A stretch of DNA of 64,000 nucleotides from Anaerolineae bacterium UTCFX2 (GTDB taxonomy: Bacteria; Chloroflexota; Anaerolineae; Anaerolineales; UBA4823), in assembly GCA_002050125.1 (NCBI GenBank), contig MWTA01000027.1, positions 1 to 64,000 of the forward strand. Reading direction: 5' to 3'. The translations under genes were made by a program, and so were the position numbers. Positions 8,250 to 17,928 of this stretch are shown here, piece after piece (position 1 is the stretch's first letter; every line of letters starts with the position of its first letter). The notes beneath the pieces are model-generated. The model was given only the letters and a program-made list of their open reading frames with translations. It did not search any database and was not told the DNA's origin.

Positions 8250-9404
8250 ATGAAGCTGCATGAGTATCAGTCAAAACAAATCTTTGCCAGGTATGGCATC
8301 CCGATCCCGAAGGGACGGGTGGCGGCTACCGCAGACGAAGCGAAACAAATCGCAAAAGAGTTGGGTAGCCGCGTTGTAATTAAATCGCAGGTGCTGGTGG
8401 GCGGGCGCGGCAAAGCCGGCGGTATCCGGCTGGCTAAAAGCCCCGACGAAGCCGGCGAGTTGGCGGGGCAGATCCTGGCGATGGAAATCAAAGGGCTGCC
8501 AGTGCGCAAGGTGCTGGTGGACGAAGCTGCCAACATCGAGACCGAGATCTATCTGGGGATCACCAACGATCGGACCGCCCGCCGTCCGGTGATGATGGCT
8601 TCCGCCGCCGGCGGGGTCGAGATTGAAGAAGTGGCGCGCCTGACCCCCGAAAAGATCATCCGCGTCCACGTCGACCCGCTGCTCGGTCTGCGCGACTACC
8701 AGGCGCGCGACATTGCCGCCGGGATTGACCTGCCGCGCGAGCACTGGCGGCTTTTCGGTCAGATCGCCCGCGGTCTGTGGCAGGCGTACATGGATTGCGA
8801 CGCAACCCTGGCGGAGATCAACCCGCTCGTGATCACCTCCGAGAACCAGCTTCTGGCGGTGGATGGCAAGATGCTGATCGACGACAACGCCCAATTCCGC
8901 CAGCAGGCGCTCTTCGAGATGCGTGACCTGGATGCCGAAGCGCCATCAGAGATCGAAGCCCGGCGCTACGGTCTCTCATTCATCAAACTGGATGGAAACA
9001 TCGGCTGCATGGTGAATGGGGCTGGGTTAGCGATGACCAGCATGGACATCATTAAGCTGTTCGGAGGCGCACCGGCAAATTTCCTGGACATCGGTGGCGG
9101 CGCCAGCGCGGAAAAAGTGGCTGCAGCGCTGCGCATCATCCTGGCAGACCCGAACGTGAAAGCTGTGCTGTTCAATATCTTCGGGGGGATCACGCGCGGT
9201 GACGAAGTGGCGCGCGGCATCCTCACAGCGCTGAAAGAAGTCGACACGCAAGTGCCAATGGTCATTCGCCTGGTGGGGACGCACGCCGAGGAAGGCCGCC
9301 AGATCCTGGCGGATGCGCATATGATCACTGCCGAGACGCTGGTCGACGCGGCGCAAAAGGCGGTCGCAGTCGCAATGGACGCGCCGACGGCTTCGGGAGG
9401 CTGA
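8250..9404 (+). CDS. sucC: Succinyl-CoA synthetase (ADP/GDP-forming), beta subunit
   Basis: Beta subunit of succinyl-CoA ligase, interconverting succinyl-CoA and succinate with substrate-level phosphorylation; 384 aa, normal length. It starts with the family N-terminus [20 protein letters not shown], then an ATP-grasp domain ([16 protein letters not shown] near 190) and a CoA-ligase domain ([15 protein letters not shown]). GGAGAG lies upstream of the ATG. sucD starts 4 bp after the stop codon, so the two subunits are cotranscribed. The enzyme belongs with citrate synthase, malate dehydrogenase and PEP carboxykinase, also in this window, though those are transcribed separately. Confidence 0.97.
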   Translation: MKLHEYQSKQIFARYGIPIPKGRVAATADEAKQIAKELGSRVVIKSQVLVGGRGKAGGIRLAKSPDEAGELAGQILAMEIKGLPVRKVLVDEAANIETEIYLGITNDRTARRPVMMASAAGGVEIEEVARLTPEKIIRVHVDPLLGLRDYQARDIAAGIDLPREHWRLFGQIARGLWQAYMDCDATLAEINPLVITSENQLLAVDGKMLIDDNAQFRQQALFEMRDLDAEAPSEIEARRYGLSFIKLDGNIGCMVNGAGLAMTSMDIIKLFGGAPANFLDIGGGASAEKVAAALRIILADPNVKAVLFNIFGGITRGDEVARGILTALKEVDTQVPMVIRLVGTHAEEGRQILADAHMITAETLVDAAQKAVAVAMDAPTASGG

Positions 9405-9408
9405 ACCG

Positions 9409-10278
9409 ATGAGCATTTTGATTAATAAACACACCCGTTTGCTCGTTCAGGGCATCACCGGTAACGAGGGTTTGTTTCATACTGAGCAGATGTTAGCGTT
9501 TGGCACGAACGTCGTCGCCGGCGTCACCCCCGGCAAGGGCGGGGAGTGGGTGTTGAACGATAAAATCCCAGTGTTTGATTCGGTCAAAATGGCAGTCGAT
9601 GCGACCGGCGCTAACACGAGCGTGATCTTCGTGCCAGCTCGCTTCGCCCCGGATGCGATTTATGAAGCTGCCGACGCCGGTCTGGAACTAGTGGTGTGCA
9701 TCACGGAAGGCATCCCGGTGCAGGATATGATGCGCGTGCGCGAATATCTGGACCAGAGGCTGGTGCGGCTGGTAGGTCCGAACTGCCCGGGTTTGCTAAC
9801 GCCTGGTGAGAGCAAAGTGGGGATTATCCCGGGCAACATTGCGATTCCGGGAAATGTCGGTGTGGTGTCCCGCTCGGGAACGCTGACCTACGAGGTGCTG
9901 TATGCGCTCATGCTGGTCAATATGGGGGTCAGCACCTGCGTCGGCATCGGCGGCGATCCGGTCAATGGGACGAATTTCATCGATTGCCTGCAGATGTTTG
10001 AAGAAGATTCGCAGACAGAGAAGATCGTGATGATCGGCGAAATCGGCGGGACCGACGAGGAGCGCGCCGCCGAATACATTCTGGATCGCCTGACCAAACC
10101 GGTCGTCAGCTTCATCGCCGGGCAGACCGCCCCGCCCGGCAAACGCATGGGTCACGCCGGCGCGATCATCGAAGGAGGCGCGGGCACTGCCGAGGAAAAA
10201 GTCAAGGCGCTGCGCAACGCCGGGGTCGAAGTGGCTCGCCATCCGGAGGAGATCCCTGAACTGCTCAAGTGCTGTTAG
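9409..10278 (+). CDS. sucD: Succinyl-CoA synthetase, alpha subunit
   Basis: Alpha subunit, carrying CoA binding and the phosphohistidine intermediate; 289 aa. The Rossmann CoA-binding part opens with [13 protein letters not shown] (about 9-21) and [14 protein letters not shown]. The active-site His is His249 in RMGHAGAI, followed by the conserved Gly-rich GGAGTAEEK. Immediately downstream of sucC and closed by a strong hairpin terminator shared with the convergent acpP. Confidence 0.97.
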   Translation: MSILINKHTRLLVQGITGNEGLFHTEQMLAFGTNVVAGVTPGKGGEWVLNDKIPVFDSVKMAVDATGANTSVIFVPARFAPDAIYEAADAGLELVVCITEGIPVQDMMRVREYLDQRLVRLVGPNCPGLLTPGESKVGIIPGNIAIPGNVGVVSRSGTLTYEVLYALMLVNMGVSTCVGIGGDPVNGTNFIDCLQMFEEDSQTEKIVMIGEIGGTDEERAAEYILDRLTKPVVSFIAGQTAPPGKRMGHAGAIIEGGAGTAEEKVKALRNAGVEVARHPEEIPELLKCC

Positions 10279-10309
10279 GCAAATCCAGGCAGAATTAAAA
10301 AAACAAGAT

Positions 10310-10350
10310 AAGGGTTGTTGTGTGGTCATAACCGCACAACAACCCTTTTT
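10310..10350. terminator. Strong terminator between sucD and acpP
   Basis: AAGGGTTGTTGTGTGG (10310-10325) pairs with CCGCACAACAACCCTT (one G-U pair) over a 6-nt loop, followed by TTTTT. An A-run lies upstream, so it may also stop acpP transcripts arriving on the other strand. Confidence 0.85.
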
Positions 10351-10381
10351 ATCTCGAGTTTGGCTGATTTAAAAAGGTGAA

Positions 10382-10618
10382 TTACTTCATGTGTGAGTCG
10401 ATGTAGCTAACCGCCTCACCCACGGTCGTGATTTTCTGTGCGTCTTCGTCGGAAATCTCACCGCCGAATTTATCCTCGAATGCCATGATCAGCTCGACCA
10501 GGTCCAATGAGTCCGCTTCAAGGTCTTCGCGAAAACGCGCTTCCGGTGTTACTTTACTCTCATCTACGTTGAGCAGTTCGACGATGACTTCTTTGATCTC
10601 GCCATAAGTGTCTGCCAT
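10382..10618 (-). CDS. acpP: Acyl carrier protein
   Basis: Carrier of growing acyl chains in fatty acid synthesis, 78 aa and strongly acidic. The phosphopantetheine attachment site is Ser37 in [10 protein letters not shown], followed by the conserved helix II/III sequence ending in [11 protein letters not shown] strong ribosome-binding site (GGAGG, 8 nt before the ATG) and a near-consensus promoter (10659-10686) fit the high expression expected. It stands alone, not in a fab cluster. Confidence 0.97.
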   Translation of the reverse strand: MADTYGEIKEVIVELLNVDESKVTPEARFREDLEADSLDLVELIMAFEDKFGGEISDEDAQKITTVGEAVSYIDSHMK

Positions 10619-10658
10619 GAAATATCCTCCTTAAGAATATTAATTTCCGACCAGCCCA

Positions 10659-10686
10659 ATTGTAATCTTGGGGGCTGATCTGTCAA
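10659..10686 (-). promoter_or_regulatory. Promoter of acpP
   Basis: On the minus strand, a perfect -35 TTGACA (10686-10681), 16-bp spacer and TACAAT (10664-10659). An imperfect inverted repeat (CAGCCC / GGGCTG) overlaps the spacer and -10. The leader is about 35 nt. Confidence 0.75.
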
Positions 10687-10757
10687 GCCTGTTTCAGCCG
10701 CCTTTGCCGGTTTTTTTTTTGAGCACCGCTGCTAGAAAGGCAGCGCGACAGCGACCG

Positions 10758-10786
10758 TTGACAGGGCATAATCCGGCTGGTAAGAT
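10758..10786 (+). promoter_or_regulatory. Promoter of the isopentenyl-diphosphate isomerase gene
   Basis: Perfect -35 TTGACA (10758-10763), 17-bp spacer, and TAAGAT (10781-10786, 4/6) preceded by TGG, an extended -10. It lies 27 bp before the ATG. A 10-T run at 10711-10720 separates it from the divergent acpP promoter. Confidence 0.65.
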
Positions 10787-10812
10787 AACTTCTCAATAAG
10801 GAACACTCATCC

Positions 10813-11841
10813 ATGCCAGAAGTTACGCCGATTGGGGCGCGAAAATCAGATCATATTCGAATCAACCTCGAGGAAGACGTCCGCTCTGGTCTCACAACGG
10901 GTTTGGAACGCTATCGCTTTCAGCATCGGGCTTTGCCTGAGCTGGACCTGGAGGCGGTGAACCTGAGCCAGGAGCTCTTCGGGCGAAAGCTCGCCGCGCC
11001 AATTTTGATCTCATCCATGACCGGCGGAACGGAAGAGGCGGCTGCGATTAACCGGCGCTTGGCGCAGGCAGCCCAGCAAACCGGCGTCGCAATGGGGGTG
11101 GGATCCCAGCGGGCGGCGATAGAACATCCGGAACTTGCGGGAACCTTCCAGGTCCGCCGCGAGGCGCCGGACGTATTGTTGTTTGCCAACCTGGGCGCCG
11201 TTCAGCTCAATTATGGCTACGGGGTGGACGAATGCCGCCGGGCAATCGAAATGATCGAAGCCGACGCATTGATCTTGCACTTGAACGCCTTGCAGGAAGC
11301 CGTTCAGCCGGAAGGCGATACGCGCTTTGCGGGGCTGACGCAGCGCATCGAACAGGTCTGCCGGGACCTGACGGTGCCGGTCATTGCCAAAGAGGTGGGT
11401 TGGGGCTTCTCCGAAGCGGATGTCCGCTTGCTGGCGGACGCCGGCGTCGCAGCGATCGATGTAGCCGGCGCCGGCGGCACCTCCTGGTCGCAGGTGGAGC
11501 TGCACCGGGCGAAAACCGACAGCCAGAAACGCCTGGCGGCGGCTTTCGTGAATTGGGGCATCCCGACCAGCGAGGCGATTCTGGAGGTCAGGCGAGCAGC
11601 CCCGCAAATGACGGTGATCGCTTCCGGCGGTTTGCGCAGCGGGGTGGACGTTGCCAAGTGCATCGCGCTCGGCGCGCGGCTGGGCGGGATGGCAAGCCCG
11701 TTTCTAAAAGCGGCAGCAGTATCTGTGGAAGATACCATCCAGACCATTCAAGAATTGCGCTGGGAAATCCAGGTCTGTATGTTTGTGGCTGGCGCAGGCG
11801 ACTTGAACTCCCTGCAGCAGCTTACCCTAATTCGAGACTGA
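10813..11841 (+). CDS. fni: Isopentenyl-diphosphate delta-isomerase, type 2 (FMN)
   Basis: Interconverts IPP and DMAPP to supply isoprenoid synthesis; 342 aa, FMN-dependent TIM barrel. The N-terminus has the family's [14 protein letters not shown] and later [14 protein letters not shown]. Also seen are ISSMTGGT (about 66-73), [25 protein letters not shown] (about 155-170, including the substrate/flavin Asn and Gln) and the flavin-phosphate loop [12 protein letters not shown] near 220. The next gene is a prenyl diphosphate synthase 58 bp downstream, consistent with a two-gene isoprenoid operon. Confidence 0.94.
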   Translation: MPEVTPIGARKSDHIRINLEEDVRSGLTTGLERYRFQHRALPELDLEAVNLSQELFGRKLAAPILISSMTGGTEEAAAINRRLAQAAQQTGVAMGVGSQRAAIEHPELAGTFQVRREAPDVLLFANLGAVQLNYGYGVDECRRAIEMIEADALILHLNALQEAVQPEGDTRFAGLTQRIEQVCRDLTVPVIAKEVGWGFSEADVRLLADAGVAAIDVAGAGGTSWSQVELHRAKTDSQKRLAAAFVNWGIPTSEAILEVRRAAPQMTVIASGGLRSGVDVAKCIALGARLGGMASPFLKAAAVSVEDTIQTIQELRWEIQVCMFVAGAGDLNSLQQLTLIRD

Positions 11842-11899
11842 AGAAGCAGATCAGCCTAAGAGCTAAAGACCCCATCACAAGTTGTCTCTGGAGTAAGCA

Positions 11900-12916
11900 A
11901 TGAGCGCTTTGAAACGAGTGTCTGATCTTATGCTGCCGGTCATTGAGAGGGAGCTTCAGCAGACGATCGCTCAAGCTCACGCGCCACACCTGTTTGAAAT
12001 GCAGCGAATGCTGGCGTACCACATGGGCTGGGAGGCTGAGGCGGCTGGCGTCGAGGCGCGCGGGAAGCGGATTCGACCGCTGTTGACGTTGCTTTGCACC
12101 ATGGCGGCGGGTGGAGAGTGGGAGCGGGCGCTTTCAGGGGCGGCGGCGGTCGAGCTGGTGCATAATTTTTCGCTGCTGCACGATGACATCCAGGATGAGA
12201 GCCCCACGCGCCGCGGCAGACCCACCGTCTGGACGATCTGGGGGGTGGCTCAGGCAATCAACGCCGGCGATGCGTTGTTCGCGCTGGCGCAACTGACAGT
12301 GCTCGATTTAGGCGAGATCGTTTCAAAAGAGGCTGGGCTGGCAGCCAGCCGGGTTCTGCAACAAACCTGCCTGCACCTGACCCAGGGGCAATTTCTGGAT
12401 CTGTACTATGAGCAGCAGCCGGACCTCGGGGTCAAGGATTACTGGCCCATGGTCGCGGGCAAGACGGCTGCGCTGCTTTCGGCTTCGACCCAAATCGGGG
12501 CGATCGCCGCCCAGGCTCCGCCTGCCAGGGTCGACGCCTACCGCCGGTTCGGCGAACTGCTCGGTTTCGCATTTCAAGTTCAGGACGACCTGCTAGGGAT
12601 TTGGGGGGACGCAGCCTTGACCGGCAAATCGACTGACAGCGACCTAGTATCGGGGAAAAAATCGCTGCCGGTGCTGTTTGGTCTGGAAAAGAAAGGCGAA
12701 TTCGCAAAGCGCTGGGCGCGAGGCAGAATCGAGCCTGATGAAGTTGAACACCTGGCAATGCTGCTCGAAGCTGAAGGGGGGCGTTCATTTGTGGAACAAG
12801 AAGCCGACCAACTCACGCGCCAGGCGTTAGAAGCGCTGGGCGAGGCGCAGCCGCGGGGTGAAGCGAAAAATGCATTGGAAGAACTTGCGCATTATCTGCT
12901 AAAACGCAAACTGTAG
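11900..12916 (+). CDS. Polyprenyl (probably geranylgeranyl) diphosphate synthase
   Basis: Trans-prenyltransferase condensing DMAPP/allylic diphosphates with IPP; 338 aa, all-helical fold. The first Asp-rich motif is LLHDDIQDES (Asp95, 96, 99) followed by the conserved RRGRPTVW. The second is QDDLLGIWGD (Asp229, 230 and 237), where the third Asp of a classical DDxxD is Gly; I recall this form from actinobacterial and Chloroflexi GGPP-type synthases, so it need not mean loss of activity. KSLPVLF after it is also conserved. Product chain length cannot be fixed from sequence. It converges on hemW; a small hairpin (GCCGC...GCGGC) without T-run lies between. Confidence 0.9.
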   Translation: MSALKRVSDLMLPVIERELQQTIAQAHAPHLFEMQRMLAYHMGWEAEAAGVEARGKRIRPLLTLLCTMAAGGEWERALSGAAAVELVHNFSLLHDDIQDESPTRRGRPTVWTIWGVAQAINAGDALFALAQLTVLDLGEIVSKEAGLAASRVLQQTCLHLTQGQFLDLYYEQQPDLGVKDYWPMVAGKTAALLSASTQIGAIAAQAPPARVDAYRRFGELLGFAFQVQDDLLGIWGDAALTGKSTDSDLVSGKKSLPVLFGLEKKGEFAKRWARGRIEPDEVEHLAMLLEAEGGRSFVEQEADQLTRQALEALGEAQPRGEAKNALEELAHYLLKRKL

Positions 12917-12976
12917 AAAGCGTCCAGGCGGTTTTACAGGATGTCTCGCAAAGCCGCTATGTGACCATTGCGGCGG

Positions 12977-14188
12977 TCAGATAAATTCCCGGAAGACCTG
13001 GTTCCCCAGCAGACGCCCGGCGCGGGTCAGGCGCAGATGACGGCTCTGAGGGTCTTGGATCCACTCTAAAAGCCCGAGGTTGATGAGCTGTTCGATTTGA
13101 CGGGCAAATTTATCTTCCAGGGAAAGCTCGAACCGTTGTTCGAACTGCTTCTCTGAGACGCCTTCGCGCGTGAGCCGCAGCCTCATCATCAAAGTTTCTG
13201 CAATTTCAGCCGAAAGATCGATCTGAACTAGATTTTGCGTGGCGGGGGAGCGTGGAAAAGGGGGCCTTTTCGGCGCATCCATGCGCAGCGCTTTGATGTA
13301 GGCGGCGGGGGAAAGGAGGTTTGCGGTGCGGTATTGATGCGCATAGCCGTGTGCGCCCGCCGCTCCGAAGCCCAGGTAAGGCAAGTTGCGCCAGTATTGT
13401 AGATTATGGCGGCAAGCCAGCGCGGGAGATTGCGAAGTCTGGTTTTGATCGGCGGGCAAGGCCCGCGCCCAATTTGAGATCTCATACTGAATACATCCTG
13501 CGGCCTCCAGGCGGTCGGTCGCATAATCGTACATATCGGCTGCCAAGTCAGGATCCGGCGACGAAAGCAAACCGTGCGCCGCCCAATGACTGAAAGGCGT
13601 GCCGTGTTCCAGGCTCAGCGCATAGAGTGAAAGGTGTTCCGGTTGAAGACCCAGGGCGAGTTCAAGGGTGGTCTGCCAGGTTGCACGCTTTTGTTCCGGC
13701 AAGCCATAGATCAGATCCAGATTAAGGTTATCAAAACCTGCCCGGCGCGCCCACAACACACTCTGGATTACATCGGGGTAATCGTGCGTCCGTTCGAGCA
13801 GTCTCAACTCGCCCGGGTGAGCCGACTGCACCCCCAAGCTGAGGCGATTGACGCCCGCTTCGCGCAAGCCTGAAAGATAATTCTGAGACAGGGTTTCGGG
13901 GTTGGCTTCCAGCGAGACCTCCGTTTCGGAGGTTAACGCGAAGAATTGTTCGATCGTATTCAGTATCTGCCTGACCGCGTTAACGGGCAGCAGCGACGGC
14001 GTTCCGCCGCCGAAAAAAACCGTATGAACTGGAAGCGGGTCAGATGCGGCTTGCGCCAGGCTGCGGACCTCGACGCACAGCGCCTCCACATAATCAGGAA
14101 TCAGCGTTTCGAGACTGGCATAGGTGTTGAAATCACAATACCCACAACGGTGACGGCAAAAGGGGATATGAAGATAGAGGCTATACAT
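12977..14188 (-). CDS. hemW: HemW-like radical SAM heme chaperone
   Basis: Radical SAM protein of the HemN/HemW family, 403 aa. The cluster motif is CRHRCGYCDF (Cys11, 15, 18). The residue after the third Cys pair is Phe rather than the extra Cys of true coproporphyrinogen oxidase HemN (CxxxCxxCxC), pointing to HemW, a heme-binding chaperone, rather than an oxidase. FFGGGTPSLL (about 58-67) and NLDLIYGLPEQ (about 155-165) are family motifs, and a HemN C-terminal domain closes the protein. Older annotations call such genes coproporphyrinogen III oxidase. Single gene with an upstream region of about 170 bp shared with the divergent LysM gene. Confidence 0.92.
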   Translation of the reverse strand: MYSLYLHIPFCRHRCGYCDFNTYASLETLIPDYVEALCVEVRSLAQAASDPLPVHTVFFGGGTPSLLPVNAVRQILNTIEQFFALTSETEVSLEANPETLSQNYLSGLREAGVNRLSLGVQSAHPGELRLLERTHDYPDVIQSVLWARRAGFDNLNLDLIYGLPEQKRATWQTTLELALGLQPEHLSLYALSLEHGTPFSHWAAHGLLSSPDPDLAADMYDYATDRLEAAGCIQYEISNWARALPADQNQTSQSPALACRHNLQYWRNLPYLGFGAAGAHGYAHQYRTANLLSPAAYIKALRMDAPKRPPFPRSPATQNLVQIDLSAEIAETLMMRLRLTREGVSEKQFEQRFELSLEDKFARQIEQLINLGLLEWIQDPQSRHLRLTRAGRLLGNQVFREFI

Positions 14189-14307
14189 CTTTCAGACCGT
14201 AACTGTTCATCCGGGCTTCAATAAGATGGGTTTCTACAAGAAAATTTACCCGGCAGCGCAAATATACTATCATAGAGTCAGGTGCATTTTAGGTTAAGAG
14301 AGCCTGA

Positions 14308-14335
14308 TTGACGAATTATCAAAGGCTGGTATAAT
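14308..14335 (+). promoter_or_regulatory. Promoter of the zinc-ribbon/LysM gene
   Basis: TTGACG (14308-14313), 16-bp spacer, TATAAT (14330-14335) preceded by TGG. The ATG is 22 nt after the -10, so the leader is only about 15 nt, with no visible Shine-Dalgarno sequence. Confidence 0.75.
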
Positions 14336-14357
14336 CGCCACGTTCAACCAACATTCT

Positions 14358-15518
14358 ATGAGCCCTGAATCAAAATCAACTCCAACTCGACTCTGTCCAA
14401 CTTGCGGAACGCGCGTTAGTATCGATGCAGCCCGCTGCCTGGTTTGTGGAACCGATCTTTCGGAGAGCAGCAAGGACCGCGGCGCGTATTCCACGAAGGG
14501 TGTGCAGGGCAGCCGGATGCCTGAGATTACGCTCAGCCTCCCGGCAGTGGTGGGGTTGCTGGCGCTTTTCCTGGCAACTGGCGCAATTCTGGTTTATCTG
14601 GCTTTGAATGCTACCAGCGCCCCTGCCGCGGAAGCGACCGCCTCGCCAACCGTTACGCTGACCGAGACGCCTACCCTGACCTCCACGCCGGTCACCCCGA
14701 CCGCCACCTGGACCCCAGAGCCCAGTCCAACACCTCTCGTTTACACTGTTCAGCTTGGAGATAACTGCGGGACCATTGCCTACAGTTTTGGAGTGTCGAT
14801 CCAGAGCATTGTGCTTTTGAATAACCTGCCGGCGGATTGCAGCACGCTTTATGAAAATCAAAAACTGCTGATCCCGCAGCCAACCCCCACCGCGACTGCC
14901 CAACCAACGTCTACGCTGAGCCCGGCAGAGGCAACCGATGCGGCTTGCCAGAAGCTGGATTATACCGTTCAGGAAAACGATACTCTGAGTTCGATTTCTC
15001 TAAACTACAACGTACCGGCTGATGCGCTACGCGAATACAACGGACTGGTCAATGACGTGGTCCGGTTTGGTCAGGTGATAACGATCCCGCTTTGCCGCCG
15101 CAACGCCACGCCAGGACCGAGCCCAACCCCCACGCTTCCACCGCCGTATCCCGCAGTCAACCTGCTGCTTCCGCCGGATGGATCGCCGTTTGGGTTGAAC
15201 AACGCGGTGATCGCGCTGCAATGGGCAGCGGTTGGGGCGCTGCGGGAGAATGAAGCGTATGCGGTCAATCTGGAAGATATCACCCAAGAGGAAGGGCGCC
15301 GCCTGGTTAATTATGTGAGGGACACCAAGTTTGTCGTACCGGCTTCGTTCTTACCTAACGATGGCGTCCCGCACGTGATCCGCTGGTGGATCGTGCCGGT
15401 GCGCCAGATTGGGACCGACAATGATGGGAACCCAATTTGGGACCCGGCGGGCGCGGTTAGCAACCCGCGGGTTTTCACCTGGTTAAGCGCCGGTCTGGCG
15501 GCGACGCCAACGCCATAA
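14358..15518 (+). CDS. Zinc-ribbon, single-TM, double-LysM surface protein
   Basis: 386 aa of unknown specific role. In order: a zinc ribbon with Cys13, Cys16, Cys27 and Cys30 (CPTCG...CLVCG); one TM helix (about 60-83); a Thr/Pro-rich linker (about 90-126); LysM 1 (about 128-172); a second Thr/Pro linker; LysM 2 (about 201-245); and a C-terminal beta-rich domain (about 265-375). LysM domains bind peptidoglycan-like glycans, so the C-terminal part should face the cell wall and the zinc ribbon the cytoplasm. There is no signal peptidase site, so it is probably a single-pass membrane protein. A LysM also appears in the sigma-like fusion at 50.7-53.2 kb. No operon partners. Confidence 0.85.
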   Translation: MSPESKSTPTRLCPTCGTRVSIDAARCLVCGTDLSESSKDRGAYSTKGVQGSRMPEITLSLPAVVGLLALFLATGAILVYLALNATSAPAAEATASPTVTLTETPTLTSTPVTPTATWTPEPSPTPLVYTVQLGDNCGTIAYSFGVSIQSIVLLNNLPADCSTLYENQKLLIPQPTPTATAQPTSTLSPAEATDAACQKLDYTVQENDTLSSISLNYNVPADALREYNGLVNDVVRFGQVITIPLCRRNATPGPSPTPTLPPPYPAVNLLLPPDGSPFGLNNAVIALQWAAVGALRENEAYAVNLEDITQEEGRRLVNYVRDTKFVVPASFLPNDGVPHVIRWWIVPVRQIGTDNDGNPIWDPAGAVSNPRVFTWLSAGLAATPTP

Positions 15519-15566
15519 CTTGCCTTCTTGCAGGCTGAACTAATTCTCTCTTTATCTTCCTTAAAT

Positions 15567-15593
15567 AAAAAAGGCGGGTGTTCCCCGCCTTTT
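15567..15593. terminator. Bidirectional terminator, LysM gene / citrate synthase
   Basis: GGCGGG and CCCGCC form the core stem with a 5-nt loop (TGTTC), flanked by A6 and T4 runs. It sits between two convergent stop codons. Confidence 0.8.
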
Positions 15594-15606
15594 ACGCTGA
15601 CATCTT

Positions 15607-16923
15607 TTACTTCCTTGCGGCTGCTTCCAGCATGGCTGTAGTCAAGGATTTTGGCCGTTCCAGCGGCTGGTTGAGGGCGCGCGCCCAAACCGCGTTGGCA
15701 GTCACGCCCAGCGCCCGGCTCACTCCAAAAAGGACGGTGTAGAAGCCGCATCCGCCATGAGCGTCGCAATCCTGTACCCCAAAATGATGCTGTAAAGATC
15801 CGCTGATCGCATCGACATTGGGCCAGGGGTTCTTCGCTTTGCCTTGTTCGCGCAAGACATCCGGCACGACGTCGTAGACCATGCTGGCGAGCTTGAAAAT
15901 TGGATCCTCAGGGAAATAAGCCCGTCCGAATTCAAGCTGTACAGTGAAACGTGGATCGGTTTTGCGCAGAACTGCATGACCATAGCCGGGAATGACCTGT
16001 CCCGCATCGAGCGTCTCCCAGGCGAATTTTCTCAACTCGTCTACGCTCGGCACCCTTCCGTGCTGTTCATAAACGTGTAACAGCCAGCTCAGCGATTCCT
16101 GGTTGGCGCGCCCATGCAGAGGACCCGCCAGCGCATTCATCCCTCCCGAGACTGCATAGAAAACATCGGAGAGGGTGGAGCCGATCAGATGGGTTGCGTG
16201 AGCGCTGGCATTGCCGCTTTCGTGGTCGGAATGGATGATGAAATATAGCCGGCAGAGGTCCGGGTATAAAGGATCGTGAACATCCATCATATGGGCAAAG
16301 TTGGCGCTCCAATCCAGGGACTTATCTGGCACGGGCACTTTACCCTCTTTGTGTTTCAAATTATAAATGAACGCCGCGATGATGGGCAGATTGGCGGTCA
16401 TGGTTAGGCTGTCTTCGAGAGTGGGTCGCCAGTAGTCCTCTTTTTGCAGGACTTCATTGTACATGCGAGTGAACGCCGAGTCGGTCTGCATGGCAAGAAT
16501 CGCCTGAGAGAACATAGTCATCGCCGGGGCGCTTGAGGGCATCTGGCGCAGGACGTTGAACACATGCTCGGGGACGCGGTAACGGGCGCTCCACTCCTGC
16601 TCGACCGCTTGAGCCTGCTCCAGGGTCGGCATTTCCCCAATGAGCAGCAGATAGAATAAACCGCTCACCAGCGGCATTTTTGCCCCTGGCAGGCAGGGCA
16701 GGCGGGCGAGCGTCTCGTCAATCGTATAGCCTCTTAAACGAATCCCTTCCACTGGATCGACATACGAGATATCCGTCACCAGACTCTTAATATTGCGCAT
16801 TCCGCTGTACACCTGACCAATCGTAACCTGGTCAACGACGACGGATTCGGATGATTCGAGTAAATTCTTTACCCGCTCTCTCCAGGCTGGGATCTGGGCA
16901 GCTAGTTTTTCTTCTAAGATCAT
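15607..16923 (-). CDS. gltA: Citrate synthase, mitochondrial/eukaryotic type
   Basis: Condenses oxaloacetate and acetyl-CoA to citrate; 438 aa. The sequence resembles mitochondrial citrate synthase more than E. coli GltA: HSDHESGNASAHATHLIGS, AGPLHGRANQE, VIPGYGHAVLRKTDPRF and EQGKAKNPWPNVDA all align with the animal enzyme. The catalytic triad is His270 (GPLHG), His316 (GYGHA) and Asp371 (NVDA). Compared with animal enzymes there is a Cys-rich insertion shortly after (QDCDAHGGCGFY). The ATG is 6 nt after AAAGGAGA and 12 bp behind mdh, so mdh-gltA form an operon. Such eukaryote-like enzymes are known in some bacteria; the direction of transfer cannot be told here. Confidence 0.93.
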   Translation of the reverse strand: MILEEKLAAQIPAWRERVKNLLESSESVVVDQVTIGQVYSGMRNIKSLVTDISYVDPVEGIRLRGYTIDETLARLPCLPGAKMPLVSGLFYLLLIGEMPTLEQAQAVEQEWSARYRVPEHVFNVLRQMPSSAPAMTMFSQAILAMQTDSAFTRMYNEVLQKEDYWRPTLEDSLTMTANLPIIAAFIYNLKHKEGKVPVPDKSLDWSANFAHMMDVHDPLYPDLCRLYFIIHSDHESGNASAHATHLIGSTLSDVFYAVSGGMNALAGPLHGRANQESLSWLLHVYEQHGRVPSVDELRKFAWETLDAGQVIPGYGHAVLRKTDPRFTVQLEFGRAYFPEDPIFKLASMVYDVVPDVLREQGKAKNPWPNVDAISGSLQHHFGVQDCDAHGGCGFYTVLFGVSRALGVTANAVWARALNQPLERPKSLTTAMLEAAARK

Positions 16924-16935
16924 GGGGTATCTCCT

Positions 16936-17928
<993 letters not shown>

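Noticed and set aside
10711-10720. Run of ten T between acpP and fni as a terminator
   Set aside because: No stable stem directly precedes it and no gene ends there; probably just A/T-rich promoter spacing.
12917-12976. Small GCCGC/GCGGC hairpin between prenyl synthase and hemW as a terminator
   Set aside because: Only 5 bp of stem, a 12-nt loop and no T-run; too weak to list.
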